Positions 41,868-50,115 of a stretch of DNA of 64,000 nucleotides are shown here, one piece after another. A model generated the notes under the pieces. That model was not told where the DNA came from. It did not search any database and saw nothing but the letters and a program-made list of their open reading frames with translations. Source of the DNA: Streptomyces chryseus. Lineage in GTDB: Bacteria; Actinomycetota; Actinomycetes; Streptomycetales; Streptomycetaceae. Numbering within the stretch: position 1 is the stretch's first letter; each line of letters opens with the position of its first letter. Both the position numbers and the translations under genes were made by a program. The stretch lies in the NCBI RefSeq assembly GCF_014650755.1, contig NZ_BMVO01000020.1:56706-120705 (forward strand), written 5' to 3'.

Positions 41868-43163
41868 ATGGCCAAGCTGCAGGTTGCCGAGATCTGCGCG
41901 GGTGCCGGCGGGCAGGCTCTGGGGTTGGAGCGTGCCGGGTTCGAGCACGCTGTTGCCGTGGAGCTCGACCCGTGGGCCGCGGAGACCCTCAAGACCAATA
42001 TGCCGGGCTGTGATGTACGCACGGGGGACGTGGCTGACCGGTCCGTTTGGGACCCGGAGCGGTTCTGCGCTGAGCGAGGGACCCCGGATCTGATTGCCGG
42101 TGGCGTTCCATGCCCTCCCTTCACTATCGCGGGCAAGCAGCTCGGCGCCACCGACGAGCGAGACCTCTTCGCCTGGGCGGTCGGGCTGGCCGAGCGGGTT
42201 CGGCCCAAGGCCCTTCTGCTAGAGAACGTGCGAGGGCTTAGCGCGAACCGGTTTGCTGCCTACCGGCAAAACGTCCTGGACACACTGCAAGCTGCTGATT
42301 ACGTAGCGCAGTGGGAGCTCTTCCACGCTGCGGACTTCGGCGTGCCACAGCTGCGCCCGAGATTCGTCCTTGTGGCGCTTCAGCGCGAATATGCCCCTTA
42401 CTTCGCCTGGCCGAAGCCGCTGGAGGGTAAGCGACCGACAGTCGGCGAGACGCTCTACGACCTCATGGCCGCTAGGGGATGGAAAGGAGCCGAGAAGTGG
42501 GCCGAGGGCGCTAACGACATTGCGCCGACCATCGTCGGCGGTTCCAAGAAGCACGGTGGGGCAGACCTGGGGCCGACGCGCGCGAAGGCCGCCTGGGCAA
42601 AGCTCGGGGTTGATGCGCACGGCGTGTCAGACGACGCGCCCGACGAAAACTGGAAGCCCGCTGAAGGGAAGCCCGGACCGAAGCTCACGGTGGAAATGGT
42701 CTCGCGTATCCAGGGATGGAAGCCTGAGGACAAGTGGGTCTTCGAAGGGAAGAAGACCAGTCGGTACCGTCAGGTTGGGAACGCATTTCCTCCCCCTGTA
42801 GCCGAAGCGATCGGCCGGTCCATCGCTCGCGCGCTGAACAAGGAGGGTGCTCCGGCTGAGTTGGTCGAGGACATGGAGACGGTCCACGACCCTGTCTACA
42901 AATTGCTCCGCGCGGAGGCGGAGAAGCAGAGGTTCATCGGCATCACCCAGATCATCGGGCGGCTGGAGAAGGCCGGCAAGCGCCTGTCTGAGCCCGAGGT
43001 CGAGCGGCACATTGCCCATTTGGAAAGGGACTTCGAGATTCGGAGAGAGCAGCGCTCCGGCGGCACCTACGCCTACAGCCTTGGCGATTTCAAGGCGTTT
43101 GTTGGCCAGGAGGGGCACCAGCGGCACGAGCTGTTCTCGCTGAACCAGGCGAAGATCAGCTGA
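41868..43163 (+). CDS. DNA (cytosine-5) methyltransferase of the NaeI-like system
   Basis: The 431-residue m5C methyltransferase has motif I EICAGAGGQALGLERAGF and catalytic Cys82 in GGVPCPPF. ENVRG (119-123), QLRPR (161-165), a target-recognition region at about 190-290 and motif X (RYRQVGNAFPPPVAEAIG) follow. A C-terminal extension of about 100 residues resembling a winged helix (ITQIIGRLEKAGKRLSEPEVERHIAHLERDF) is present. It should protect the recognition site cut by the linked REase. GGAGG sits 4 nt before the ATG. Frames upstream of 41868 are not coding-like. Confidence 0.93.
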   Translation: MAKLQVAEICAGAGGQALGLERAGFEHAVAVELDPWAAETLKTNMPGCDVRTGDVADRSVWDPERFCAERGTPDLIAGGVPCPPFTIAGKQLGATDERDLFAWAVGLAERVRPKALLLENVRGLSANRFAAYRQNVLDTLQAADYVAQWELFHAADFGVPQLRPRFVLVALQREYAPYFAWPKPLEGKRPTVGETLYDLMAARGWKGAEKWAEGANDIAPTIVGGSKKHGGADLGPTRAKAAWAKLGVDAHGVSDDAPDENWKPAEGKPGPKLTVEMVSRIQGWKPEDKWVFEGKKTSRYRQVGNAFPPPVAEAIGRSIARALNKEGAPAELVEDMETVHDPVYKLLRAEAEKQRFIGITQIIGRLEKAGKRLSEPEVERHIAHLERDFEIRREQRSGGTYAYSLGDFKAFVGQEGHQRHELFSLNQAKIS

Positions 43164-43208
43164 CCCGCTGAGGGCGTGTTCGACGGAGGAGAGCGGTGTT
43201 CGCGGGTC

Positions 43209-43721
43209 CTACTGGGGGTCCCGCGGCCCCGCTACCGCCTGCCGCCGAGACTTCACCGCGTCGATAACGGTGTCGGCGCATGCCTCGGGGTCGAGGTGCT
43301 CCCAGAAGCGCAGCACTAGCCAGCCCTCGTCGGCGAGGCGCTGGTCGGTGTCCCGGTCGCGCTGGACGTTCCGCCCGATCTTGTCTTCCCAGTACGGACG
43401 GTTGGTCTTCGGCATGACGAAGTGGTCGGGGCAGCAGTGCCAAAAACATCCGTCAATGAACACAGCCACCTTTACGGGGCGGAAGACCATGTCGGCTGTG
43501 CGCCGCATCTTCGGCAGGGGCTTGGCCGCTACCCGGTAGCGCAGCCCCGCTGCGTGGACGAGTGACCGCAGCAGCAGTTCCGGAGCCGTGTCGCGGCTCC
43601 GGTTGCCCAGCATGCTGCGTCGGTTCGCGGCTGACGAAGCCCACGAGCCGTCGGGCGGGACCCACGGTCCTGTCTGGGGCTCCGACTCCGGCACCGTGCA
43701 GCGCTTGCTGTGTCCGTTCAT
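43209..43721 (-). CDS. vsr: Very-short-patch mismatch endonuclease (Vsr)
   Basis: The 170-residue T-G mismatch nickase has the core RYRVAAKPLPKMRRTADMVF, catalytic Asp90 and His95 in VFIDGCFWHCCPDHF, then WEDKIGRNVQRDRD and LRFWEH. Vsr corrects deaminated 5-methylcytosines produced by the linked m5C methyltransferase. The ATG overlaps the REase stop as ATGA. The Cys-rich CFWHCC is the zinc-ligand area. Confidence 0.93.
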   Translation of the reverse strand: MNGHSKRCTVPESEPQTGPWVPPDGSWASSAANRRSMLGNRSRDTAPELLLRSLVHAAGLRYRVAAKPLPKMRRTADMVFRPVKVAVFIDGCFWHCCPDHFVMPKTNRPYWEDKIGRNVQRDRDTDQRLADEGWLVLRFWEHLDPEACADTVIDAVKSRRQAVAGPRDPQ

Positions 43722-44671
43722 ATTTCCGGCAGTCTCGGTACTGTTTCTTCGGGGTCGTCGGCCAGGGCCAGGACCCACTCCTGTCCGTCCAGCTCTACTG
43801 TCGGTACCCCTACGTGGTGGGCCCGTGCAGGGGACAGGCGGGCACTGACAGATTCACCGGGGCCCGGAACCGGCAGCCCCAGGACTTCGGCGATGCGCCC
43901 GTGGCGGGTGTAGTGACCCAAGATCACTATCCCGTGGCGCTGGAGCCTGGAGCGCGATCCACCGTTGTAGCGGACGCGCTTCATGTAGTCCTCCTGCATA
44001 GCCACCGTAGCAACGACGTTGCGGCTGACCCTGCGCCCTTGCGCCCGGAGGAACAGCTCGTCCACGCGGCGCTGGCCGCTCTTGTGGGAGAAGACAGCGG
44101 TGATGTCCGCCGGGGAGAGGCGCAGCAGCATGTTCTCCTGGAGAGGCGCGTCGCGGAACAGCCATCGCACTGCGCCCCGGCCGGCCGCGTTCAGTGTCTT
44201 CTTCGCGTCGCGGTTGCCGCCGTTGTTGAGCCGCTCGGGCAATGCCCGTACGAGTCCCACCGACCACTGGGACTGCTCGTCGCTGGCCCAGACGACGAGC
44301 AGCAGGTGCCCGTGGGCTTCGGGCGGGATCATCCACTGGCCGAGGGTCTGGGAGTACTTGCAGTCGACGTCCGACCCGGAGATCGAGTAGTCCATGCTGG
44401 CGCCGTCCGCGAAGCCGAACTCGCGCTGCACATTGATCTCGATCAGGGTCCCCAGGTGGGCCTTCTCGGTCTTGAAGAGCTGGTCCCATCGGAAGCGCCC
44501 GGTGTGCTGGCCGTCCAGCAGCATGTCGATGCTGCGGCGGACCGCGCCAGCGAACCGGCTGCCGTCCGGGTCCGCGCGAAGGATCTCCTCGGCCACCGCC
44601 TCCAAGGCCGGGTCATCGCTCTCACCAACTGGCCACAGGGGTGCCTGCACGCTGATCGTTTCGCCGTCCAC
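43718..44671 (-). CDS. NaeI-type restriction endonuclease (type IIE)
   Basis: The 317-residue protein has the same length as NaeI and aligns with it at a constant offset of 8 residues around the active site. Glu78 (GTLIEINVQREF), Asp94 (MDYSISG), Asp103 and Lys105 (DVDCKYS) correspond to NaeI E70, D86, D95 and K97. Leu51 in LLDGQHTGR sits at the NaeI L43 site, where Lys converts NaeI to a topoisomerase. The C-terminal CAP-like effector domain (RNVVATVAMQEDYMKRVR) is present. Predicted site GCCGGC is inference from NaeI. The GTG start has TAGAGT 6 nt upstream, so it is probably leaderless. The NaeI comparison is from memory. Confidence 0.9.
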   Translation of the reverse strand: MDGETISVQAPLWPVGESDDPALEAVAEEILRADPDGSRFAGAVRRSIDMLLDGQHTGRFRWDQLFKTEKAHLGTLIEINVQREFGFADGASMDYSISGSDVDCKYSQTLGQWMIPPEAHGHLLLVVWASDEQSQWSVGLVRALPERLNNGGNRDAKKTLNAAGRGAVRWLFRDAPLQENMLLRLSPADITAVFSHKSGQRRVDELFLRAQGRRVSRNVVATVAMQEDYMKRVRYNGGSRSRLQRHGIVILGHYTRHGRIAEVLGLPVPGPGESVSARLSPARAHHVGVPTVELDGQEWVLALADDPEETVPRLPEI

Positions 44672-44741
44672 AGCGGGACTCTATCGGCAGAGGATGTGCT
44701 GGGGCAGGCGGTTGCGGGACGGTGCTGGCAGACTGCTGGGC

Positions 44742-44930
44742 GTGATACGCGAACCAGCAGAACTCTTGGTCGGCGATGACGGGCAGGTCGTACTCCCTCT
44801 CGGCCTCCTAGCGGAGGCAGGGCTCGATGCAGGCAGCCGCCTTCTCGCTTTCAGCGACGGCGACGGGCGCATCGTGCTGCAGCGGGAAGCGGACGCCATC
44901 GAGCGGCTCCTCGGCGAGGGCACGCTTTGA
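44742..44930 (+). CDS. AbrB/MazE-like small DNA-binding protein
   Basis: The 62-residue protein is a swapped-hairpin AbrB-type fold candidate (ELLVGDDGQVVLPLGLLAEAGLDAGSRLLAFSDGDGRIVLQREADAIERLL). It starts at GTG 70 nt from the divergent REase start, so their promoters overlap. It is the only small DNA-binding protein in the block and may control REase expression. It is not paired with a toxin gene. Confidence 0.7.
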   Translation: MIREPAELLVGDDGQVVLPLGLLAEAGLDAGSRLLAFSDGDGRIVLQREADAIERLLGEGTL

Positions 44931-44957
44931 CGGGTATCGGAGGGCTGGTGGTGCCCG

Positions 44958-46778
44958 CTACGCCGGGCGCCCTCTGAGATGTTCCAGCAGTGCCTGGACG
45001 TCGGCTGAGTTCATCCCTGCCGCCATCGGGGCCTCGTCCTCCGGGTCAGCGAGCTGCTGCACCTCGGGGTCGTCGAGGATGCTGCCCATGAACTCCAGCT
45101 TCTCTCCGAGCCGCATGGAGACGACATCATCGACACTTCCCACCGCGGTGAGGACGGTGACCCGCGTCTCCGTATCCGGGGCGAGGCCAAGGCGATGGAT
45201 GCGGTCCAGGCTCTGGAGGAACCGGCCTGCCTGGAAGTCGCGGTCGACGTACACAGCGTCATGGCAGACCTGGTGGAGGCTGATGCCCTCGCCCAGGGTT
45301 GCCGGGTTGGAGATGAGGACACTGCAATCCGGATCCTCGCGGAAGCGGCGCAGCTCCTCCTCCCGGTCGGGGGTCCCCCCGTGCACTGCGGCGGGCTGGA
45401 ACGGTGCGAGCAGCGCTTGCAATGACGTGATGCTCCGGACGAAGCCCGTCCACACCAGGGTCTTCCGGCCGGCCGCGGCATTGGCGGAGACGATGGACAG
45501 CGTTTCCGTGTACTTGGGCGGCAGTTCGTAATCGGGGAGCTTGCGGAGGAGGGCCGTCAGCGAGTCCCCCTCCGGGACATCCAACGGCGGGACTTGGAAG
45601 CTCAGCGGCTCGTAGCGGGTCGAGCCGCCGACGAGGAGCGCTGGACTGGTCGCGGCCATGAGCAGACGCAGGACTGCCTTGCCGAATGCCTCGAAATCGC
45701 CCCGGTCGGCAGCTGCGCGCGGAGAGAACTTGCCGATCAAGGCGTCGTAGATCTCACGGTGCAGGGGAGGCATGCTGAGCGGGCGGACGCGCAAGTCGAC
45801 AGGCGGAAGCCCCAGCTCTGCCTTCGTCGTCCGGGTGTAGAGGGGGCGCAGTACCTGGCTTGCATGGGCTAGGTCGCCACCGTCTACCGCCTGGGTGACC
45901 ACGCGTCGCCCGTGGCCAGGCCAGACGAAGGAGAGCAGGTTCTCCAGATCCTTCGCCCCGTTCGGCGCCGGGGTGCCGCTAAGGATCATGCGCACGCGGC
46001 TGAGCGGGCCCAGCGCCATGCAGGCCGCGCCGTAGACACCCGCGCCGCCGAGCTTCATGCGGTGCGCCTCGTCAAGGATGAGCATGGTCGGGGCCGCCTT
46101 CAGCCACTGCGACAGGCCGGCGAGCGCCCGGTCCAGCCGCTCGTAGTTGAGAAGGAGGATGTCTGCTGCCGGAGGCACCGACTTGCCGAGTACCTGTACG
46201 TCCAGAGGCGAGGAGAAGCACTCCCGCGCCTCCAGTTGCCACGCCTCGTAGGCCGACTTCGGGCTGACTACCAGGATGCGGTTGACCGCTCCCTGCTCCC
46301 GCAGGGCCGAGAACACGGCCAGGGAGACGCGGGTCTTGCCGGCGCCGGGCACGCTGAAGTTGGCCCCGTGGCCGACCGAGAGCAGCCGGGCGATGTCCCG
46401 GAGCTGGAACGGGGTGAGAGGCCCCGTCCAGGCATCGCCCAGCAGGGCTGGCACCCCTTCCGGAGCAACGCTCTTCTCGGTCGGCGTGCCGTTCAGCAGC
46501 CGATCCGCCGTCTCCGCGGTGTCGAGCATCTCGCTGACAAGGAGGCGGAAGTCGTCCTCCCAGACCACGCTCTCGGGCTGCGGCCATGCCGCTAGGGAGC
46601 CGAGACTGGCCAGGAAGCTGTCTATGGGGACAGCAGCGGATAGGCGGTCGGTCATCCGGCCACTGGGGAAGCTGGCGATCATCTGCCCCAACTCGCCGCG
46701 GCACTCGGGCACGGTCCTGAGCGCCGCTTGGGTGCGCGTGGTGTCGAAGCCGATCACCAGGCTGGGCTGGTTACCCAC
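44958..46778 (-). CDS. SNF2/DEAH-type helicase of the putative defence operon
   Basis: The 606-residue SF2 helicase has motif I SVPGAGKT (142-149), motif II LILDEAHR (DEAH 236-239), motif III SGTPAPNG (267-274) and motif VI QSLDRIHRLG (522-531). The first 120 residues are a family-specific N-terminal domain. It starts at GTG directly after the TGA of the ParB-like gene. It is convergent with the AbrB-like gene. The DRIHRLG motif and layout place it with SNF2-like translocases rather than DEAD RNA helicases. Confidence 0.9.
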   Translation of the reverse strand: MGNQPSLVIGFDTTRTQAALRTVPECRGELGQMIASFPSGRMTDRLSAAVPIDSFLASLGSLAAWPQPESVVWEDDFRLLVSEMLDTAETADRLLNGTPTEKSVAPEGVPALLGDAWTGPLTPFQLRDIARLLSVGHGANFSVPGAGKTRVSLAVFSALREQGAVNRILVVSPKSAYEAWQLEARECFSSPLDVQVLGKSVPPAADILLLNYERLDRALAGLSQWLKAAPTMLILDEAHRMKLGGAGVYGAACMALGPLSRVRMILSGTPAPNGAKDLENLLSFVWPGHGRRVVTQAVDGGDLAHASQVLRPLYTRTTKAELGLPPVDLRVRPLSMPPLHREIYDALIGKFSPRAAADRGDFEAFGKAVLRLLMAATSPALLVGGSTRYEPLSFQVPPLDVPEGDSLTALLRKLPDYELPPKYTETLSIVSANAAAGRKTLVWTGFVRSITSLQALLAPFQPAAVHGGTPDREEELRRFREDPDCSVLISNPATLGEGISLHQVCHDAVYVDRDFQAGRFLQSLDRIHRLGLAPDTETRVTVLTAVGSVDDVVSMRLGEKLEFMGSILDDPEVQQLADPEDEAPMAAGMNSADVQALLEHLRGRPA

Positions 46779-48191
46779 TCAGCGTGCCTTTCCCGTGGCT
46801 TCGAGGAGCCAGGACAAGCCGTCGCCGGGCTCGCCGACAGTCCGTCGGGCTTCGATCGCGAGCTTCTCCAGCCTCTTCCGCAGTTCGACGATGGCATCGT
46901 CGAAGGCGTCCTCGTCGAGGCTTCGCTGAGACCGGGAGAGGACAAGGTCCGTGATGCACTGCTCGATGCTGCGGTTCGCGTCGGCGAGGCGAGCTGGGGC
47001 AGCTTGCTTGCGCTTGGTGATGCGGGCGTCGCGGCCGGCGTCGGTGATGGCTTGGTCCATCGCCTTGTGTATGCGCTTGACCTCGTCTTGCGCTGAAGTG
47101 ACTACCTCCGTCGGCGCGGAGCTGCCGACTTGGGTGACCGCCCTAGCGTGGAGCACGGCATCTGTCAGGGCTCTAGCTGCCGAGACAGCACGACTGGGGC
47201 CCTGTACGGCACGTCCCAGGCCCGGGATCGCTACACCCCCTTGTGACTCGGGGGCCATGCCGTCTGGCAGCTTCTTCGACAGGTACGCGTCACGGAACTT
47301 GTCATCGATGAAGCGCACGTCCGTCTTGGCGAAGCCCATGAGCATGGCGGCCAGGCGGTTCTCCATGAGTAGATCGGCCCGCTCGGGGTTGACGCTGTAC
47401 TGCTTCTCGTAGGCGCGATGCAGCTCGCGGAACTTCTCCGCGTGCTCCTCGAACGCGACCAGTGACAACCGCTCCCCGGAGGTCTCACTGCGCTTGATCA
47501 ACTGGCGGATAACGGACAGCACCCACTGGTCCTGCCGGACCCGTGCAGCCGTGCTGCGGAAGGTGGTAGCGATCGCCGCGAGCGGGGTGCCCTGGTCGAC
47601 CAGTTCCTCCACGGCGATAAGCCGGTTGATGTATGAGTAATCACGCCGGTGCTCCCTGCGCAGCTGCAGCGAGAGCTCAACGGCAGCGATGTCTTTCCAG
47701 TCGCAAGAAGCGGGTAGCACAGCCACGCGCACGGGGTGGTTCGGCCCGTGTAGTTCCAGGAGCGCGGCGCGCCGCGTGTTGCCGTTGACGAGGATGCCCT
47801 CTTGGGTGATCAAGCCCGGCTCGGTCTGCCCGAACTCCTTCAGACTCGCGGAGAGCTCGTCGAACGCGGGGTCGGTCCTCGCCGGATCGGCAGGGACCAC
47901 CTGCAGTAGACGACCCAGGTATCGCTGACCGTCTGTGCTCCACGGGTCTGTTACGAGGATCGCGGACTTCTCAGGGTCATGATCTGCCTGCGCGCGGATC
48001 CGATGGGTCGCCGGGTTGTAGTACAGGTCGCCGACCTGCATCTCGATCACTTCGAGGTGCTCGGGCTTGCCCCGCCACTCGACGGTGAACGTCTCGCGGG
48101 TGCCGCCGCCGGCGGCGCTCTCCGCCAGCCGGGCCTGAACGGTAGCCCGGTTCTCCTCAGCCCTGGGCGGCAGCCCGTAATCCTTAGCCAT
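46779..48191 (-). CDS. ParB-like nuclease/CTPase-domain protein of the putative defence operon
   Basis: The 470-residue protein has a ParB/Srx-type N-domain. Characteristic stretches are QVGDLYYNPATHRIRAQAD, a SLKEFGQTEPGLITQEGILVNGNTRRAALLEL core (GNTRR 137-141 matching the GERR-type loop) and a KorB-like HTH (VDQGTPLAAIATTFRSTAARVRQDQWVL). A long helical C-terminus of about 240 residues follows. There is no partner ParA and no visible parS repeats, so a role outside partition is more likely. It abuts the helicase gene with no gap. Confidence 0.85.
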   Translation of the reverse strand: MAKDYGLPPRAEENRATVQARLAESAAGGGTRETFTVEWRGKPEHLEVIEMQVGDLYYNPATHRIRAQADHDPEKSAILVTDPWSTDGQRYLGRLLQVVPADPARTDPAFDELSASLKEFGQTEPGLITQEGILVNGNTRRAALLELHGPNHPVRVAVLPASCDWKDIAAVELSLQLRREHRRDYSYINRLIAVEELVDQGTPLAAIATTFRSTAARVRQDQWVLSVIRQLIKRSETSGERLSLVAFEEHAEKFRELHRAYEKQYSVNPERADLLMENRLAAMLMGFAKTDVRFIDDKFRDAYLSKKLPDGMAPESQGGVAIPGLGRAVQGPSRAVSAARALTDAVLHARAVTQVGSSAPTEVVTSAQDEVKRIHKAMDQAITDAGRDARITKRKQAAPARLADANRSIEQCITDLVLSRSQRSLDEDAFDDAIVELRKRLEKLAIEARRTVGEPGDGLSWLLEATGKAR

Positions 48192-48256
48192 GTCCGCTGT
48201 TCTCGCTCCTGCCTCTGCTCGTCATGTTTCGGATGTCCTCCGCACCTGCCGGATGC

Positions 48257-48937
48257 TCAGTCGAGGCCGAGCTCTTTGCGAAGGTGGGCGCGCGACTTCT
48301 CGGGCAGGGATCGGTAGTCGCTCCAGAGCTGCTCCAGTCGGCTGAACTGGCGCTCATCGGCTTCCACCCAGCCGGACAGTACCTCGCGCTCGATGGAGCT
48401 GAGTCCGGCGGCTTCCTTGAGGACTCGGCCCAGGTCCGCGACCAGCTCCCTGCCGCCGATGCGGCACCGCTTGCACTCGGTGATCAGCTCGGTGGCCGTG
48501 GACCCGTCGGGCTTCAAGACCTCGCGCCGCGCGATGTCCAGCTGGGCTGCTTCGTATGTGCCGGCGTAAGTCTCGCCGGGAACGATCCCGCAGGACCGGC
48601 ACATGTTGCCGTCCTGCTGGAGGACCTCGCGCCGGCGTCCTGCGCCGATGGCCGTCGTACCGGTCTTCCGGGTGGCGCGGCCGGGTTCCCAGACGGGGTC
48701 GCCGCGCTTCACGAAACGCTGCTCGTGAGAGTCGAGTACTGCGTCTTCCCTGTTTGTGTGGATTTGCCACCCGAAGTCGCGGAGATCCCGCATGCGTCGA
48801 TCCACCTGGGACACCCCGGGGAACGCATCGCGCAGTGCCTCCTTGGTGAAGGGCTGCCCCTCGCCGACCTCCGACACGAGCCAGAGGGCGACTCGCTTCA
48901 TCGTTCCGAGGCTGTCATCGCGCCACGATGGCGTCAC
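48257..48937 (-). CDS. Winged-helix / degenerate HNH-like zinc-knuckle protein
   Basis: The 226-residue protein has an N-terminal winged-helix-like region (MKRVALWLVSEVGEGQPFTKEALRDAFPGVSQVDRRMRDLRDFGWQI). The C-terminal region resembles HNH nucleases (RREVLQQDGNMCRSCGIVPGETY ... TELITECKRCRIGG). The two CxxC pairs that bind structural zinc are present, but the usual central His is replaced in LDIARREVLK, so nuclease activity is doubtful. GGAGG lies 4 nt before the GTG. It is the first gene of the operon with ParB and helicase genes. Confidence 0.78.
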   Translation of the reverse strand: MTPSWRDDSLGTMKRVALWLVSEVGEGQPFTKEALRDAFPGVSQVDRRMRDLRDFGWQIHTNREDAVLDSHEQRFVKRGDPVWEPGRATRKTGTTAIGAGRRREVLQQDGNMCRSCGIVPGETYAGTYEAAQLDIARREVLKPDGSTATELITECKRCRIGGRELVADLGRVLKEAAGLSSIEREVLSGWVEADERQFSRLEQLWSDYRSLPEKSRAHLRKELGLD

Positions 48938-49045
48938 AGCGCCTCCGTTTCATGCAGTGTTTCGGTGCAGTCCTGAGGGTGCATCTCGGGCCGCGATTCT
49001 TGCTCATTATTAGCACAGGCGGTATCGCTTACTCCAGTAGTTCCT

Positions 49046-49078
49046 GGATCTTTACGCTTCCCGTTGAAGTAAAGATCC
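49046..49078. promoter_or_regulatory. 10-bp inverted repeat, candidate operator
   Basis: GGATCTTTAC (49046-49055) and GTAAAGATCC (49069-49078) pair perfectly around 13 nt in the divergent promoter region. Confidence 0.6.
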
Positions 49079-49098
49079 GTTTCGTCCCTTAAGTGGGC

Positions 49099-49131
49099 AT
49101 TTATGGATTCATTGTGTCCGCTGCCATAAAT
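49099..49131. promoter_or_regulatory. 8-bp inverted repeat, candidate operator
   Basis: ATTTATGG (49099-49106) and CCATAAAT (49124-49131) pair around 17 nt. The outer arms extend with one mismatch. Confidence 0.55.
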
Positions 49132-49238
49132 ACATCTGCGTAATAACGCCGGACCGCTCCCCGATGTCGCAAGGAAGGGCTAGGCTTCCGATGATCGCGC
49201 AACCCTGCCGATCTCCGGCGAGCGAGAGGCCCCTTTGC

Positions 49239-49895
49239 GTGCCGTCACTCGGATCAATCAAACGCTCCTGTGTGGGCGAGGCCACGGAGGAAGTGAAGGC
49301 TTTTGCGCTCGCCTTCCAGGAGGTGCTGCCCCAGGTCCTCCCGGGAGTGACCATGGCCGAGAAGGCGCGGGCTCTCGGTGTCTCCTCTTCCTTGCTTTCG
49401 CACTGGCTGCATGGGAGGAGGCTGCCCCGGCCGGGAGTCCTCGCGGCCTTGAGGCGTCTGGCGCAGCCTGCGCAGAACGCCGTAACGGTCCGCCTGGGTG
49501 AGGATTTCGCGCGGGCGGAGCGGCTCTTGCTGGCGGCACGGAAGGCCCCTTGCTGCCGCCGCGCGGGCGCGTGCGCCTGCGGCGGCGAGGCTGCGGAGGG
49601 GGACCGGCGCAACGGTTTCGGCAGGCAGGCTGACGACGGGGACCGGCGCAACAGCGCGGCCGCCGATGAGACGGAATGCTGCACTCCGGTTTACCTTGCC
49701 GCGCTTCCATTGGCGGCTCGAACCGCCTTTTTGTGGAACCTCGGGGCGACTCTGCACGAGGGTGAGTGCGGCTCTTTGGTGTCGGCACTGGGGCAGAATC
49801 GGATGAATCCTGAAATAGAAGTACTTCTGCGGTCGGCGGAATCTGCGGGTCGGGATACCGTGAAGATCGCGCTTGCCGCCCTTGGGTGTGACTAG
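49239..49895 (+). CDS. HTH protein divergent from the defence-like operon
   Basis: The 218-residue protein has an XRE-like HTH (ATEEVKAFALAFQEVLPQVLPGVTMAEKARALGVSSSLLSHWLHGRRLPRPGVLAAL). A middle Cys/Arg-rich stretch (CCRRAGACACGG) and a helical C-terminus (AALPLAARTAFLWNLGATL) follow. It may regulate the neighbouring operon or the element. The GTG at 49239 has AGAGG 9 nt upstream. The ATG at 49164 is a less supported alternative. Confidence 0.68.
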   Translation: MPSLGSIKRSCVGEATEEVKAFALAFQEVLPQVLPGVTMAEKARALGVSSSLLSHWLHGRRLPRPGVLAALRRLAQPAQNAVTVRLGEDFARAERLLLAARKAPCCRRAGACACGGEAAEGDRRNGFGRQADDGDRRNSAAADETECCTPVYLAALPLAARTAFLWNLGATLHEGECGSLVSALGQNRMNPEIEVLLRSAESAGRDTVKIALAALGCD

Positions 49896-50115
49896 GATTG
49901 CATGAGCTGCACTGGTGAATTTCTCGACTGCCGGAGAGGCTACTCTGTGACTGCTGAATTATCGGGCTGTCGTAGCCGGTCATTCGGTGCCGACTGCCGT
50001 GCGCCCCCGCACGGGCAGAGCAGGAGAGGCTGGACAGAAGGCTTCCCAACCGCGTCCAACCTCCCCTGCAGGAAACGCCCTACTTCGAATCGAATACGAG
50101 AAGGAGTTCCCACTG

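Larger units (their letters stand above)
48938..49238. other. AT-rich divergent promoter region with two inverted repeats
   Basis: This 301-nt gap separates the HNH-ParB-helicase operon from the HTH gene and is clearly AT-richer than its surroundings. It holds GGATCTTTAC/GTAAAGATCC (49046-49078) and ATTTATGG/CCATAAAT (49099-49131), which look like operator pairs. Confidence 0.7.

Noticed and set aside
46779..48191. A plasmid partition ParB
   Set aside because: No ParA, no centromere repeats and a helicase partner. The protein is much longer at the C-terminus than partition ParBs.
41868..48937. A DISARM, BREX or Dnd/Ssp phosphorothioation system
   Set aside because: DISARM needs DUF1998 and PLD genes, BREX needs PglZ and a BrxC ATPase, and Dnd/Ssp need the DndACDE or SspABCD proteins. 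None are present. Cytosine methylase plus helicase alone is not enough.
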